Origin: Sphingomonas sp. dw_22
GTDB lineage: Bacteria; Pseudomonadota; Alphaproteobacteria; Sphingomonadales; Sphingomonadaceae
Assembly (NCBI RefSeq): GCF_018449795.1
Contig: NZ_JAAVVE010000022.1
Coordinates: 1-64,000 of the forward strand
Length of the DNA: 64,000 nucleotides
Reading direction: 5' to 3'
The notes beneath the pieces were generated by a model. That model was not told where the DNA came from. It did no database searches and saw only the letters and a program-made list of their open reading frames with translations. This document shows, one piece after another, positions 1 through 8,815 of this stretch (its first letter is position 1; each line of letters starts with the position of its first letter). A program made the position numbers and the translations under genes.

Positions 1-920
1 GACCGCTTTGGGAATAATGGTCAGAGGCCGGAACAGCGAATACTGGGACGCGAGGCGGACGGCTTCAGGTGCATGGAGGGCTTTGCAAAATTCTGCCCGA
101 TCTTCCGAGCGCGTCCACCGCTGTCTGAATAGAGGCTAGATTCTTGATAGTAATCAGAAGTATTATTTCCAAACACAGGCCGATGCCTAAGTTACGGCTG
201 AGATGGAAGAAGAAGTGGATGTCTATGGGGTTCCGCGGACGGGGGAGGACGTCAATTCGAGTCTCAGAAGGACTCGAAATTCTAAAGTAACTATTTGATA
301 TTAATCAATAATATTGATTTGATTATTGCTCATGGCACAATCCATGGCATCAAAAAAATTTTATGAAGCGGTTCGAGTTCCAAATAACTCTGGGACGGCA
401 TGAGACTACATCTTCAAAATTGGGAACGCAACTGCTCCGACGGCGCGAACAAATTCCGATCAGCCGCCCCTAAATTTAGTCGGATTGATAGTCATGCTTC
501 GTGGGCCTCCATGCGCCCGCGGTGGTCCAGCACCACCAGGACGAAGTCGAAGGTGGTGGCGTGGTCCTTGCGGGCGAGCGGCGCAGGATGCACCCAGGTC
601 GCTGGATGACTGGCGGGGGTTGCGCGAAATCGCGATGAAGTTGGCCGTACGGCACACGGGCGCGTCGATTCCTCGTCGAGGCACAGGACGTGACGATCGC
701 CTCGGTCTCTCCTTGAGGAGGCGGAGGATCGCGCCGGCGCGCGTCAAGCACGGTATGACATCGGGGACGAGGCTTCAGGATTGTCCCCGCAAAGAAATAA
801 TGCGAACATACCTAGAACGCTCTCCTGAGCGGCGCGAGTTCCGAAGCAAGCCTCAGCGGATCAAACTTTCGTTGCGGCACGAATCAATAAACTGATAACG
901 CCTAGAGGCGGGAGTAATCG
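1..920. other. Gene-poor left edge of the outer island
   Basis: No convincing intact gene is seen here. The first 400 bases are clearly more AT-rich than the rest of the window and contain a perfect dyad at 303-319 (arms AATCAAT and ATTGATT, 3-base spacer), which could be an operator. From about 450 the DNA becomes GC-rich and holds a possible gene remnant on the minus strand. Open frames on the plus strand overlap each other without good ribosome binding sites. The cassette promoter should lie in the stretch just before 921, but no clear -35/-10 pair could be picked. Confidence 0.5.
492..743 (-). pseudogene. Possible 5'-truncated gene remnant
   Basis: A minus-strand frame is open from a stop at 744-746 down to a stop at 492-494 and has no start codon of its own. 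Its translation looks protein-like rather than random: it contains VLCLDEESTRPC, then HPAPLARKDHATTFDF and VLVVLDHRGRMEAHEA before the stop. No family was recognised. It could be the tail of a gene broken when the island was built. The alternative is a chance open frame in GC-rich DNA. Confidence 0.25.
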
Positions 921-2120
921 ATGCGCGTTGGATTCAAGGCAGAGATGAGCAATAATATCGAAGAGATGGCGCCTGCTATCTCGGTAAATCTCGACGCCAA
1001 CGCCAACACGGCCGCCACGGCTGCCGTCGTTGAGGCGGTGACCGCCGCGCTCCGCGATGCCGCCAATCCATCGAGCACCCACGAAGGCGGAGCGGTCGCG
1101 AGGACGATCCTGGCGAACGCGCGCGACGCAGTGAGCTCGCTCATCCACGGAGCGTCGGAAGAGATGGTGGTCTTCACGTCCGGATGCACCGAGGCAAACA
1201 ACACGGTCCTCAACGCGGCGATCACGATGGGCGCCGCGCTCGTAACGACGGAGGTAGAACACCCATCGGTGCTGTCCGCCGCGAGAGCCCTTTCTCACCA
1301 AGGTGTCGATGTGCGGCTGATCGGGGTCGACGCAAACGGGATCCTAGATTTGGACCGTTTGGAGCAGGTGCTCCGCGACGTTGATGGATCGATCCTCCTC
1401 TCCGTTCAATCCGCGAACAGCGAGACGGGTATCATTCAGCCGATCAGCCAAATCGCTGCCTTGCTGAAAGGCCGGAGCGACGTCCTGTTCCATTCCGACG
1501 CCGCGCAGGCGTTCGGGAAGATCCCCATGCGCGTCGGAAGCGGTGCACCCGATGTCGTGTCGATCTCCGGGCACAAGCTGCACGCCCCGATGGGCGTCGG
1601 CGCGATCGTCACCGCACCGGGTGAGGACCGTATCGCCCCGTTGCTCCATGGCGGCGATCAGCAGGGAGGACGTCGTGCCGGCACCGAACCCGTCGCGTTG
1701 ATCGCTGGCCTGTCCGCCGCCTGTTCGGCGCGCGCATCCACCATGCTGGCGGACGTCGATCGGATGCGAAGGTTACGTGACCGCCTGGAACGGTCGCTCG
1801 TCGAGTACATCCCCACCGCCAGGGTGAACGGCGCAGCGGCCGACCGCCTGCCCAACACGAGCAGCGTCACGTTTGCTGGCGTCGACGGTATGGCACTCGT
1901 CGCGCAGCTCGACGCCGAGGGCATCATGGTCTCGCAAGGGTCCGCCTGCTCGAGCATGCGGCCGACGCCGTCGCACGTCCTGATCGCGATGGGGACGACC
2001 GAAGCGGACGCGTTCTCCACGATCCGCTTCGCCGTATCGCCCCTCAACACGGTCGACGAGGTCGACGCCGCCGTCGCGGCCGTGGCCCGTCTATGCCAGA
2101 CGAGCGGCACGTTCCTATGA
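921..2120 (+). CDS. sspA: Cysteine desulfurase SspA/DndA/IscS type
   Basis: PLP-dependent class V aminotransferase that takes sulfur from L-cysteine as a protein persulfide, here most likely the sulfur source for DNA phosphorothioation. It is 399 residues, normal for the family. The PLP lysine is K219 in SISGHKLHAP, the cofactor region HSDAAQAFGK lies at 191-200, and the catalytic cysteine is C343 in SQGSACSS. The start at 921 has GGGAG at 910-914; an internal ATG at 945 is less well placed. The last bases overlap the next gene as ATGA, so it is the first gene of the cassette rather than a housekeeping iscS, and no iscU-like neighbour is seen. The sulfur-acceptor role with SspD is inferred from context. 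Confidence 0.88.
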   Translation: MRVGFKAEMSNNIEEMAPAISVNLDANANTAATAAVVEAVTAALRDAANPSSTHEGGAVARTILANARDAVSSLIHGASEEMVVFTSGCTEANNTVLNAAITMGAALVTTEVEHPSVLSAARALSHQGVDVRLIGVDANGILDLDRLEQVLRDVDGSILLSVQSANSETGIIQPISQIAALLKGRSDVLFHSDAAQAFGKIPMRVGSGAPDVVSISGHKLHAPMGVGAIVTAPGEDRIAPLLHGGDQQGGRRAGTEPVALIAGLSAACSARASTMLADVDRMRRLRDRLERSLVEYIPTARVNGAAADRLPNTSSVTFAGVDGMALVAQLDAEGIMVSQGSACSSMRPTPSHVLIAMGTTEADAFSTIRFAVSPLNTVDEVDAAVAAVARLCQTSGTFL

Positions 2121-3025
2121 GCAGTTTGATTCGCTTCCAATACGGCGGTCACGCCACTTTCCCGGTGAGATACGGGTGGTTGCCCAAGGGCGCCTCGCGC
2201 CTGCGGGACAAGGGTGGGTTCATCGCGAACGCGGCGACGGCTGACGATCTCGGCCTCGGGTCCAAGATGGTCGACTCGCTCGGCTACTGGCTCGACATGA
2301 CCGGAATCGGAACCCCGCGGGAAGGCGGACGCTCCGCGATCGAACCCAGTCCCCTCAGCGAGCTGATCCTGCAGCACGATCCCCACTTCGAGCTGCCCGG
2401 AACATGGTGGTTCCTCCACCTCGCCCTCGCGCGCCGTGAAGGCACGGTGTGGTCGTGGTTCTTCAACGACTACACGGACCGGATCTTCGACCGGATCGCG
2501 TGCACCGATTCATTCTTGCAGTTCACCCGCAGCCACGCCATCAGACCCGCCACTCCTGGCGCAGCGCAGCGCGAGATTGCGTGCCTGATTGGCTCCTATG
2601 CGGCCCGCCCGGGCGTCGATGTGGTCGACCCCATCGACGTGGGCGCCTGCCCATTGCGCGAGCTCGGCCTCATCATTCGCCACGATGCGGTCAACCGGTT
2701 CGAGCGCACCCGCAACCCGCACGCGGTGCCGGTGGAGGCATTCCTCGCAAGCGCTTCGGCTCTCGCCGCCGATCTGGACAAGTCGGCCTTGTCCCTGCGC
2801 GAGCTCACGTCCGTCAGGGGTGGTCCCGGGCGAATACTGTGCATGGGCTTCGACGCCATCGAGGAGATGATTGGGAAAATAGGAGGGGGACGATGGTCCG
2901 ATGGGATCGGGGTCGAGACATCCGCCGGCGAACGCCACCTGGTCGTCTCCCCGCGCGATCACGGCTCATGGCTCGCCGAGCTCTACGCTCGCGTCGCGAG
3001 CCGCACGAAGAGGACGGCGGCATGA
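2117..3025 (+). CDS. sspB: DUF4007 protein, SspB-like
   Basis: 302-residue protein that reads as a DUF4007 family member: an N-terminal segment GGHATFPVRYGWLPKG, an aromatic centre PGTWWFLHLALARR followed by WSWFFNDY, and a C-terminal AIEEMIGKIGGGRWSDG. DUF4007 proteins accompany the SspC and SspD type genes; in described Ssp systems SspB has been reported as the DNA-nicking component that opens one strand for sulfur insertion. The start is set at 2117, where ATG overlaps the TGA of sspA; an upstream ATG at 2093 would push it back into sspA. The 3' end overlaps sspC by ATGA, so production is probably translationally coupled. Nickase activity is family knowledge, not visible in the sequence. 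Confidence 0.8.
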   Translation: MSSLIRFQYGGHATFPVRYGWLPKGASRLRDKGGFIANAATADDLGLGSKMVDSLGYWLDMTGIGTPREGGRSAIEPSPLSELILQHDPHFELPGTWWFLHLALARREGTVWSWFFNDYTDRIFDRIACTDSFLQFTRSHAIRPATPGAAQREIACLIGSYAARPGVDVVDPIDVGACPLRELGLIIRHDAVNRFERTRNPHAVPVEAFLASASALAADLDKSALSLRELTSVRGGPGRILCMGFDAIEEMIGKIGGGRWSDGIGVETSAGERHLVVSPRDHGSWLAELYARVASRTKRTAA

Positions 3026-6000
3026 TCCGCGACGACTTCTTCCGGTCGATGAGCCTTGCCGAGGATCTCGGCCAACCCGAACGGTTCGCACACTACCGAC
3101 CGACGCGGCGCGCGACGGCCATCCTGTCAGCGGTGCTTACGCCTGGCGCTGCGACGATGGTCATCGCGCCATACGGCAGCGGAAAGAGCCTGGCGGCGGG
3201 CGTCGCCGCGCTCGCCGTGCGCAACGAGGCGGCGGACCGTGACGTCGTGACCAGATTGCTATCCGCCGTCCATGCACTCGACGCCAGCCTGCACGCCACG
3301 ATGGGCGAACGGCTAGAGGCCAAGCGTCACGGTCTCGTCATCGCCCTCTCGGGCCATGTTCCGGATCCACTCGCAATGATCGCCGATGGGCTCGCCATGG
3401 CATCCCCCCCTATGACGGTTGACGGCTTCGGGAAGGCTCTGCGTGCGGGTGGATGGGACCATGTCTCGATCATTTGGGATGAGTTTGGCCGGCACCTGGA
3501 GGGAATCGTCGGCAGCGGCCGACCAGACGAGCTGGACACGCTGCAGCGGCTGGCCGAGCGCGTCGCCCGCGCGAACGGGCCGACGATGAGCCTTACCCTG
3601 CTGCTCCACCAGAACCTGCTGTCCTACGCATCCAGGTTGAACGAGACGACGCGCAGCGAGTGGCGCAAAGTCGAAGGCCGGTTCGCTGTCGTACGCATGG
3701 TCGAGGACAGTCAGGAGATCTACCGGCTGATCGGTCAGGTGGTCGCCGACTTGCGTCCAACGCAACCCAAGGGAAAGATTACGCCCGATACGGTCGAGCA
3801 AGCACGCGAGGCGCGTTGGTTCGATGGCATGACCGACAAGACCGCGATCGCCGAAATGCTCGGCGGCGCGCGTCCCCTTACCGCAGGCGCGCTGCAAGTG
3901 CTTCCAATCCTGGCGGCGCGCGTCGGGCAGCACGAGCGGAGCCTGTTCAGCTTCCTGCGCGAGGCCGACCTGTCGTCGACTGTAGGCATCGAACAAATCT
4001 ACACGGCGTTCGCCGACGCGCTGCGCGGAGACGTCGGCATCGGTGGCGCATACCGGCGTTGGGTGGAGACCGAGAGCGCGCGCTCTCGCGCGTCTGACGA
4101 GCTTCAGCGGGAAGTGCTCGCCGCAGCCTGCCTGCTCCAGCTGGGCGCGAGCGGCGAACGGCGACGACTGCCACGCGACGTCCTCGAACTGGCCGTGTCA
4201 CGGCCCAGCATCAAGCGGGCGGCGATCGCCGGCGCTGTCGACGCGCTCATCGACGCGAAGCTGCTCCTTTGGCGGCGCCACAACGATGACGTCGCCGTCT
4301 GGCACGGCGCGGATATAGATGTTGCCATTAGGGTCCGTGAGGAACGGGAGAAGCAGGCATACGGATTCAACCTGAAGCAGTTCCTCGACGACCGCTTCCC
4401 CGCGCCTAGTCTGCGCGCGCCCGGTCATAATGCCCGTCGCGGTGTCAACCGCTTCTTCGAAGGGGCATATGTGGAGCTGAGGTCGATCGGGGCTTCGGAA
4501 CGGCCCGGTGATGCCTGCCGTATCGAATATGTGCTTGCCCGCAGTGCATCCGACATCGAGGCGGCGACGTCGGCCGCGGCGGCGGATACCGAGGCGGGCC
4601 GCATTCTCGTCATCCCCTCGCTCCCCGTCGACGTGGAGAGCGCGGCGGTCGAGATCATGGCGCTCGAGGCGCTGCGCGGGGACCGCGAGTTTATCGCCAG
4701 CGACCCGATGGTCACCACCGAGTTGGACGAACTTCAGTCAGTGGCTTTCGAGCACCTGGCGACCCTGTTGCGTTCGCTCCTCGATCCGCGCGCCTCAGCC
4801 GCAACATGGTGGGCGGAAGGCGACCGGCTCGACGTGTCTGGCGACCGCCCGGGATCGATGGCTGCATCGACCCTGCTCGACCGCTGGTATCGCCTGACCC
4901 CGCGCATCGCCAACGAGCAGCTCATGCGGGACGTCGCGTCGCGCACCATGCAGACGGCGCGCGTTCGGGTGGTCGGCGCGGTGCTTGAGCACGCCGAACG
5001 TAAGGGGCTCGGCTATTCGGCCGACGACAAGGGGGCGGAGGCATCGATCTATCGCACCGTCCTCGAGCGCACGGGTCTGCACCGGTTCGACGGCAACGGC
5101 TGGGGGTTTGCCCATCTGGACGAGATCGGCGACGAAGGCCTAGCACAGGCATGGACCGAGATAGCCTTGTTCCTTCGCGACCCGACCGACGCGCGCGGCA
5201 AACCACTTTCCGCACTCATCTACAGGTTGGCGGGCACACCGCATGGTGTGCCCCGCGCGGTCATGCCGCTGCTCATTGCGGCGGGCTACCGCGCGTTCGC
5301 CCGCACCGTCGCGCTCTACGTCGATGGAATCTATCTTCCCGACGTGCTGGGATTCCAGTTCGACCAGCTCATCATGAACCCTGACGCTGTCACGGTCAGA
5401 GTCCAGGCAGCCGACTTAAAGACGATAAACTACTTGCGCGAGCTGTCCTATGCATTCACCCACGAGCAGCCCGGCGCTGAGGATGAACTGATCCGAGCGG
5501 CGCATGACGCCGTCGCTCAATGGCGCGCGGGTGTGCCCGAGGGTTCCCGGCGCACTCAGAAGCTGGACGCGCCCGCCAAGGCGCTGCTGAGGGCAATTGA
5601 CGCCGGTGGGGATCCGGTCGATCTACTCTTTACCCGCATCCCGGCAGCTTTCGGCTCCGACAAGGCTGATACATCGATCATTCCGATGATCGAACTTGCC
5701 CGAAAGAGCGTCGACGGGCTGTCGGAACAGTATGCCACCGAGGCGATGGCGGTGTTGACCGAAGCGTTCCGCGTCGACGGTAGCGACCGTGACCTGCTGT
5801 CCGCTGTCAGGGGCTGGGCCGCCTGCTTCGACCATCGCGAGATGGATCAGCGCGGAGACCTTCGCATCAGCGACAAGGCCGTTTTGCGCAAGGCAGTTGA
5901 GACGGCGAACGAGCGCTTCTCCCCGAAATCCTTCGCCGGCGCGATGAGTTCCATCCTGCTACAACGTGGTTTGGACAAGTGGGACGACCGCACGGCGCTG

Positions 6001-6192
6001 CAGTTCCGCGCCGCGCTGCGCGAAGTGCGGGAGCGACTCGAGACGGCCGCCATCGACACGACCAGACCGCGGTCCGAACTGAGGCCGATCATCGAGGCAC
6101 GGCTTGCCGACCTCGCCAACCTGCTTGCACAAATTGATGATCTGCCTGCACATTCTGGTCCGGGTATCAGGAAGAACGGGGGACGCGGATGA
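3022..6192 (+). CDS. sspC: Large P-loop ATPase, SspC-like
   Basis: 1056-residue ATPase. The Walker A motif is APYGSGKS at residues 49-56 and a Walker B-like IIWDEFG lies at 150-156, so the nucleotide-binding domain is N-terminal. The remaining 800 residues look mainly helical and carry no motif I recognise. Position between a DUF4007 gene and a PP-loop gene matches SspC of single-strand phosphorothioation systems, where the ATPase works with SspB and SspD. The start is the ATG at 3022 overlapping the sspB stop (ATGA); a much longer frame reading back to 2449 is only an open shadow inside sspB. It overlaps sspD by ATGA. Large ATPases of other defence systems share this layout, so the name depends on the neighbours. 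Confidence 0.8.
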   Translation: MIRDDFFRSMSLAEDLGQPERFAHYRPTRRATAILSAVLTPGAATMVIAPYGSGKSLAAGVAALAVRNEAADRDVVTRLLSAVHALDASLHATMGERLEAKRHGLVIALSGHVPDPLAMIADGLAMASPPMTVDGFGKALRAGGWDHVSIIWDEFGRHLEGIVGSGRPDELDTLQRLAERVARANGPTMSLTLLLHQNLLSYASRLNETTRSEWRKVEGRFAVVRMVEDSQEIYRLIGQVVADLRPTQPKGKITPDTVEQAREARWFDGMTDKTAIAEMLGGARPLTAGALQVLPILAARVGQHERSLFSFLREADLSSTVGIEQIYTAFADALRGDVGIGGAYRRWVETESARSRASDELQREVLAAACLLQLGASGERRRLPRDVLELAVSRPSIKRAAIAGAVDALIDAKLLLWRRHNDDVAVWHGADIDVAIRVREEREKQAYGFNLKQFLDDRFPAPSLRAPGHNARRGVNRFFEGAYVELRSIGASERPGDACRIEYVLARSASDIEAATSAAAADTEAGRILVIPSLPVDVESAAVEIMALEALRGDREFIASDPMVTTELDELQSVAFEHLATLLRSLLDPRASAATWWAEGDRLDVSGDRPGSMAASTLLDRWYRLTPRIANEQLMRDVASRTMQTARVRVVGAVLEHAERKGLGYSADDKGAEASIYRTVLERTGLHRFDGNGWGFAHLDEIGDEGLAQAWTEIALFLRDPTDARGKPLSALIYRLAGTPHGVPRAVMPLLIAAGYRAFARTVALYVDGIYLPDVLGFQFDQLIMNPDAVTVRVQAADLKTINYLRELSYAFTHEQPGAEDELIRAAHDAVAQWRAGVPEGSRRTQKLDAPAKALLRAIDAGGDPVDLLFTRIPAAFGSDKADTSIIPMIELARKSVDGLSEQYATEAMAVLTEAFRVDGSDRDLLSAVRGWAACFDHREMDQRGDLRISDKAVLRKAVETANERFSPKSFAGAMSSILLQRGLDKWDDRTALQFRAALREVRERLETAAIDTTRPRSELRPIIEARLADLANLLAQIDDLPAHSGPGIRKNGGRG

Positions 6193-7013
6193 CTGTAGCG
6201 GTCGCACACATCGACGACGCATTAGCCGATAAGCAGGCCCGGCACATCGTGCCGGTGTCAGGCGGCAAAGACTCGTCGGCGCTCGCGGTCTACCTGCGCC
6301 AGCGCAATCCCGAGGTCCGCTTCGAATACGTGTTCTCCGATACGGGTGTCGAGCTGCCAGAGACATACGATTACCTTGATCGACTTGAGAACGTGCTGGA
6401 GATCGAGATCAACCGCGTGTCGGCGCTCGATCTGTTCGACGTCGCCGAGAAGCCAGGACGGACCGCGTTCGACATCGCGCTCTACGAGCACTTCGCCGGT
6501 TTCCTTCCAAGTCCGCGCGCGCGCTGGTGCACGCGCATCATGAAGATCGCGCCATTCGAGCGGTTCGTCGGGACCGATCGGGCCTATTCATACATCGGCA
6601 TCCGGGCGGACGAGAACCGCTCCGGCTATCTCGGCAGCGGCACCGCTGGCGCGAAGCCAGTCGTCATTTCTGAGCGCCCCAACATCACGCCCGTCTATCC
6701 CTATCGAGATGACGGGATCGATCTCGCCGAGGTCGGCCGCATCCTGGACAGCGCCGGGTTAGGCCTGCCCGATTATTACGAGTGGCGTAGCCGCTCCGGC
6801 TGCTATTTCTGCTTTTACCAGCAGATCGGCGAGTGGCAGGGCCTGAAGGAGCGGCATCCCGAGCTATATGAGAAGTCGAAGGCTTACGAGACGATGAAAC
6901 GCGGCCGGAAATACACCTGGGTGGACGGCCGGTCGCTGGATGATGTCGAGCGGATGCCGCGGCGCGTTGTGTCGGCGAAGTCAGAGGACGGCTGCGCCGT
7001 TTGCCACCTGTAA
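6189..7013 (+). CDS. sspD: PP-loop ATP pyrophosphatase / PAPS reductase-like, SspD-like
   Basis: 274-residue member of the PAPS reductase / adenine alpha hydrolase superfamily, related to DndC. The PP-loop SGGKDS is at residues 24-29. Cysteines that could hold an iron-sulfur cluster are C114 (RWCTR), C205 and C208 (GCYFC), with a further pair C269 and C272 at the very C-terminus (CAVC). In Dnd and Ssp systems this protein activates the DNA backbone with ATP and receives sulfur from the cysteine desulfurase. The start overlaps the sspC stop as ATGA and the stop overlaps the next start as TAATG. The C-terminal CxxC pair is what is seen; which cysteines bind a cluster is inferred. Confidence 0.85.
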   Translation: MTVAVAHIDDALADKQARHIVPVSGGKDSSALAVYLRQRNPEVRFEYVFSDTGVELPETYDYLDRLENVLEIEINRVSALDLFDVAEKPGRTAFDIALYEHFAGFLPSPRARWCTRIMKIAPFERFVGTDRAYSYIGIRADENRSGYLGSGTAGAKPVVISERPNITPVYPYRDDGIDLAEVGRILDSAGLGLPDYYEWRSRSGCYFCFYQQIGEWQGLKERHPELYEKSKAYETMKRGRKYTWVDGRSLDDVERMPRRVVSAKSEDGCAVCHL

Positions 7014-8815
7014 TGCCTGAGTTGAAGCAGAACCCCCTCGTCGACTTCCTGCGATCCTATGGCCCGCTGCCGTCGTCGAACGCCCAGTTCGACGAACATG
7101 TGCAGAGCACCGCCAAGCGGAAGAACGTGCAGCCACTGCACGTCACGGCGGCCAAGAAAGATGCGCTGGAAAAGGCGTGGGCGTCACCAGACCGGCCCAG
7201 CGTGGTGCTGACTGGCACCGCCGGCGACGGAAAGACATACACCTGCCGTCGCGCGCTCGAGGAAGCCGGCGTGGATATGACCGGCTGGGCGACCGCGAAA
7301 GTGCTGGACGTCGAGGTGCCGGGGGCTGGACCGGTCAGGGTCGTGAAGGATCTCGCGGAACTGACCGACGACGAGAAGGCGGAGGTCTACGACGCATTCG
7401 CCGCGTCCTTGACCGGCGCCGAAGACGCAATCCCGCTCGTCATCGCATCCAACGACGGACAGCTCGTTGCTTTCGTCCGTCAGTTCGCCGACCGACACCC
7501 AAACGGTGCCTCCATCGACGAGACGATCCGCAAGATGCTCGTCGGGGAAAGAGAGGACTCGGCCACCCTGTCGCTCAAGCTATACAACCTGAGCCGCCAG
7601 CCGCACGACGCATTGTTTGGTGAGGTGGTCGACGCGATCGTCGACCATCCAGACTGGAACCGCTGCGACGGATGCACCCTGCTGATCGCGGGAACGTGCC
7701 CAATCCGCCGGAACCTCGCGATCCTGGCGAACGCGGACGACCCATCTTTGCGGCTGAGGCTCTCGCAGCTGATTCGCATCGCCGCGCTTAACGGCACCCA
7801 TCTTCCCGTCCGCCAGTTGCTCCTCCTCTGCTCGAACATCCTGCTCGGCGACGGCAAGAGTGGCGGCCTCATCAGGTGCATCGATGCGCACGTCATCGCA
7901 CAGAAGGACGACGCGGCAGCCCGAGTAAACCCCTACCGCAATGTATCGGGCCTTAACTTTGAACCGACCGAGCGGCGGCAGTTCCGCGCCTTCACCGTCT
8001 TCGACAGCTTCGGGCTCGGGCGCGAGACGCTCAACGCCTTCGACGAGTTGATGCTGGAGCGGGAGCCGGTCGACGCGTTCGAGAAGTTCATGGCAGCGGA
8101 TGAGCAGTTTGGCGATCCGCTGTTGGCAAAGGCTCGCGCACAGTACCGCGCGACGCCGACCGACGTTGACATGCCTGCGCTGCACGATGCCCTCGCCGAC
8201 CAGCGCAGGCGACTGTTTTTCACCCTCCCCGAGGAGAAGGGGCGGCTCGATCCATGGCTGCTCACCATCTTCACTGGGGGGGGCGACTATCTGCGGTTCG
8301 CCGCGAACCTCGGAGATGGATCGGACGCAACGAAAGCGAAACGCCACCTCATTGTAGGCCTCAACCGCGTCTACACCGGTCTCATGACGGACGATGACGA
8401 CAAGCTCTGGCTCACCGGACCAGCCGGCAACACCCAGAGCCGTCAGGGACGTGTATTGGACACAGCCGCACCGATCCGTCTCGGTAAGTCCGCGATGGAA
8501 CGGCTTAGCGTCGACTTCGACGCGAAGGGTCTCAACGGACGACCTCGGCTCACGCTGTCAAGCGACGACGAAGTGGTGAACTCGATCGATCTCACCCCGC
8601 TACTCTTCGAATACCTGACACGGATCAAGGACGGCAGCCTGCCGTCCAGCTTCTCGCGGCAGTGCCTTGAGGAGCTCCGCCAGTTCCGGCTGCGCTCTGT
8701 CGCCAAACTCGCTGCCGCTGGGCTAGTGCCGCAGGATCCGCACGAGGTAACCTTGGTCCGCCTGCCCCAAAGCGGGAAGCTGGCGGTAACTGCTCTGCCC
8801 TTGGGTGCCGCATGA
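7013..8815 (+). CDS. sspF: SspF/DptF-like P-loop restriction protein
   Basis: 600-residue protein with a Walker A motif GTAGDGKT at residues 68-75, after a basic N-terminal segment, and a cysteine cluster C218-x2-C221-x7-C229 that may bind zinc. This is the layout expected of DptF/SspF, the first gene of the restriction side of phosphorothioation systems. Known SspFGH sets are reported to attack DNA that lacks phosphorothioates. The start is placed at 7013 (TAATG with the sspD stop), leaving out an in-frame ATG at 7001. The 3' end overlaps sspG by ATGA. The name rests on order and size as well as motifs; DptF of Dnd systems is the alternative close label. Confidence 0.72.
   Translation: MPELKQNPLVDFLRSYGPLPSSNAQFDEHVQSTAKRKNVQPLHVTAAKKDALEKAWASPDRPSVVLTGTAGDGKTYTCRRALEEAGVDMTGWATAKVLDVEVPGAGPVRVVKDLAELTDDEKAEVYDAFAASLTGAEDAIPLVIASNDGQLVAFVRQFADRHPNGASIDETIRKMLVGEREDSATLSLKLYNLSRQPHDALFGEVVDAIVDHPDWNRCDGCTLLIAGTCPIRRNLAILANADDPSLRLRLSQLIRIAALNGTHLPVRQLLLLCSNILLGDGKSGGLIRCIDAHVIAQKDDAAARVNPYRNVSGLNFEPTERRQFRAFTVFDSFGLGRETLNAFDELMLEREPVDAFEKFMAADEQFGDPLLAKARAQYRATPTDVDMPALHDALADQRRRLFFTLPEEKGRLDPWLLTIFTGGGDYLRFAANLGDGSDATKAKRHLIVGLNRVYTGLMTDDDDKLWLTGPAGNTQSRQGRVLDTAAPIRLGKSAMERLSVDFDAKGLNGRPRLTLSSDDEVVNSIDLTPLLFEYLTRIKDGSLPSSFSRQCLEELRQFRLRSVAKLAAAGLVPQDPHEVTLVRLPQSGKLAVTALPLGAA

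Noticed and set aside
2449..3021. Open frame extending sspC far upstream
   Set aside because: It lies inside sspB in another frame with low-complexity, Arg/Pro-rich translation; the ATGA overlap at 3022 is the natural start.
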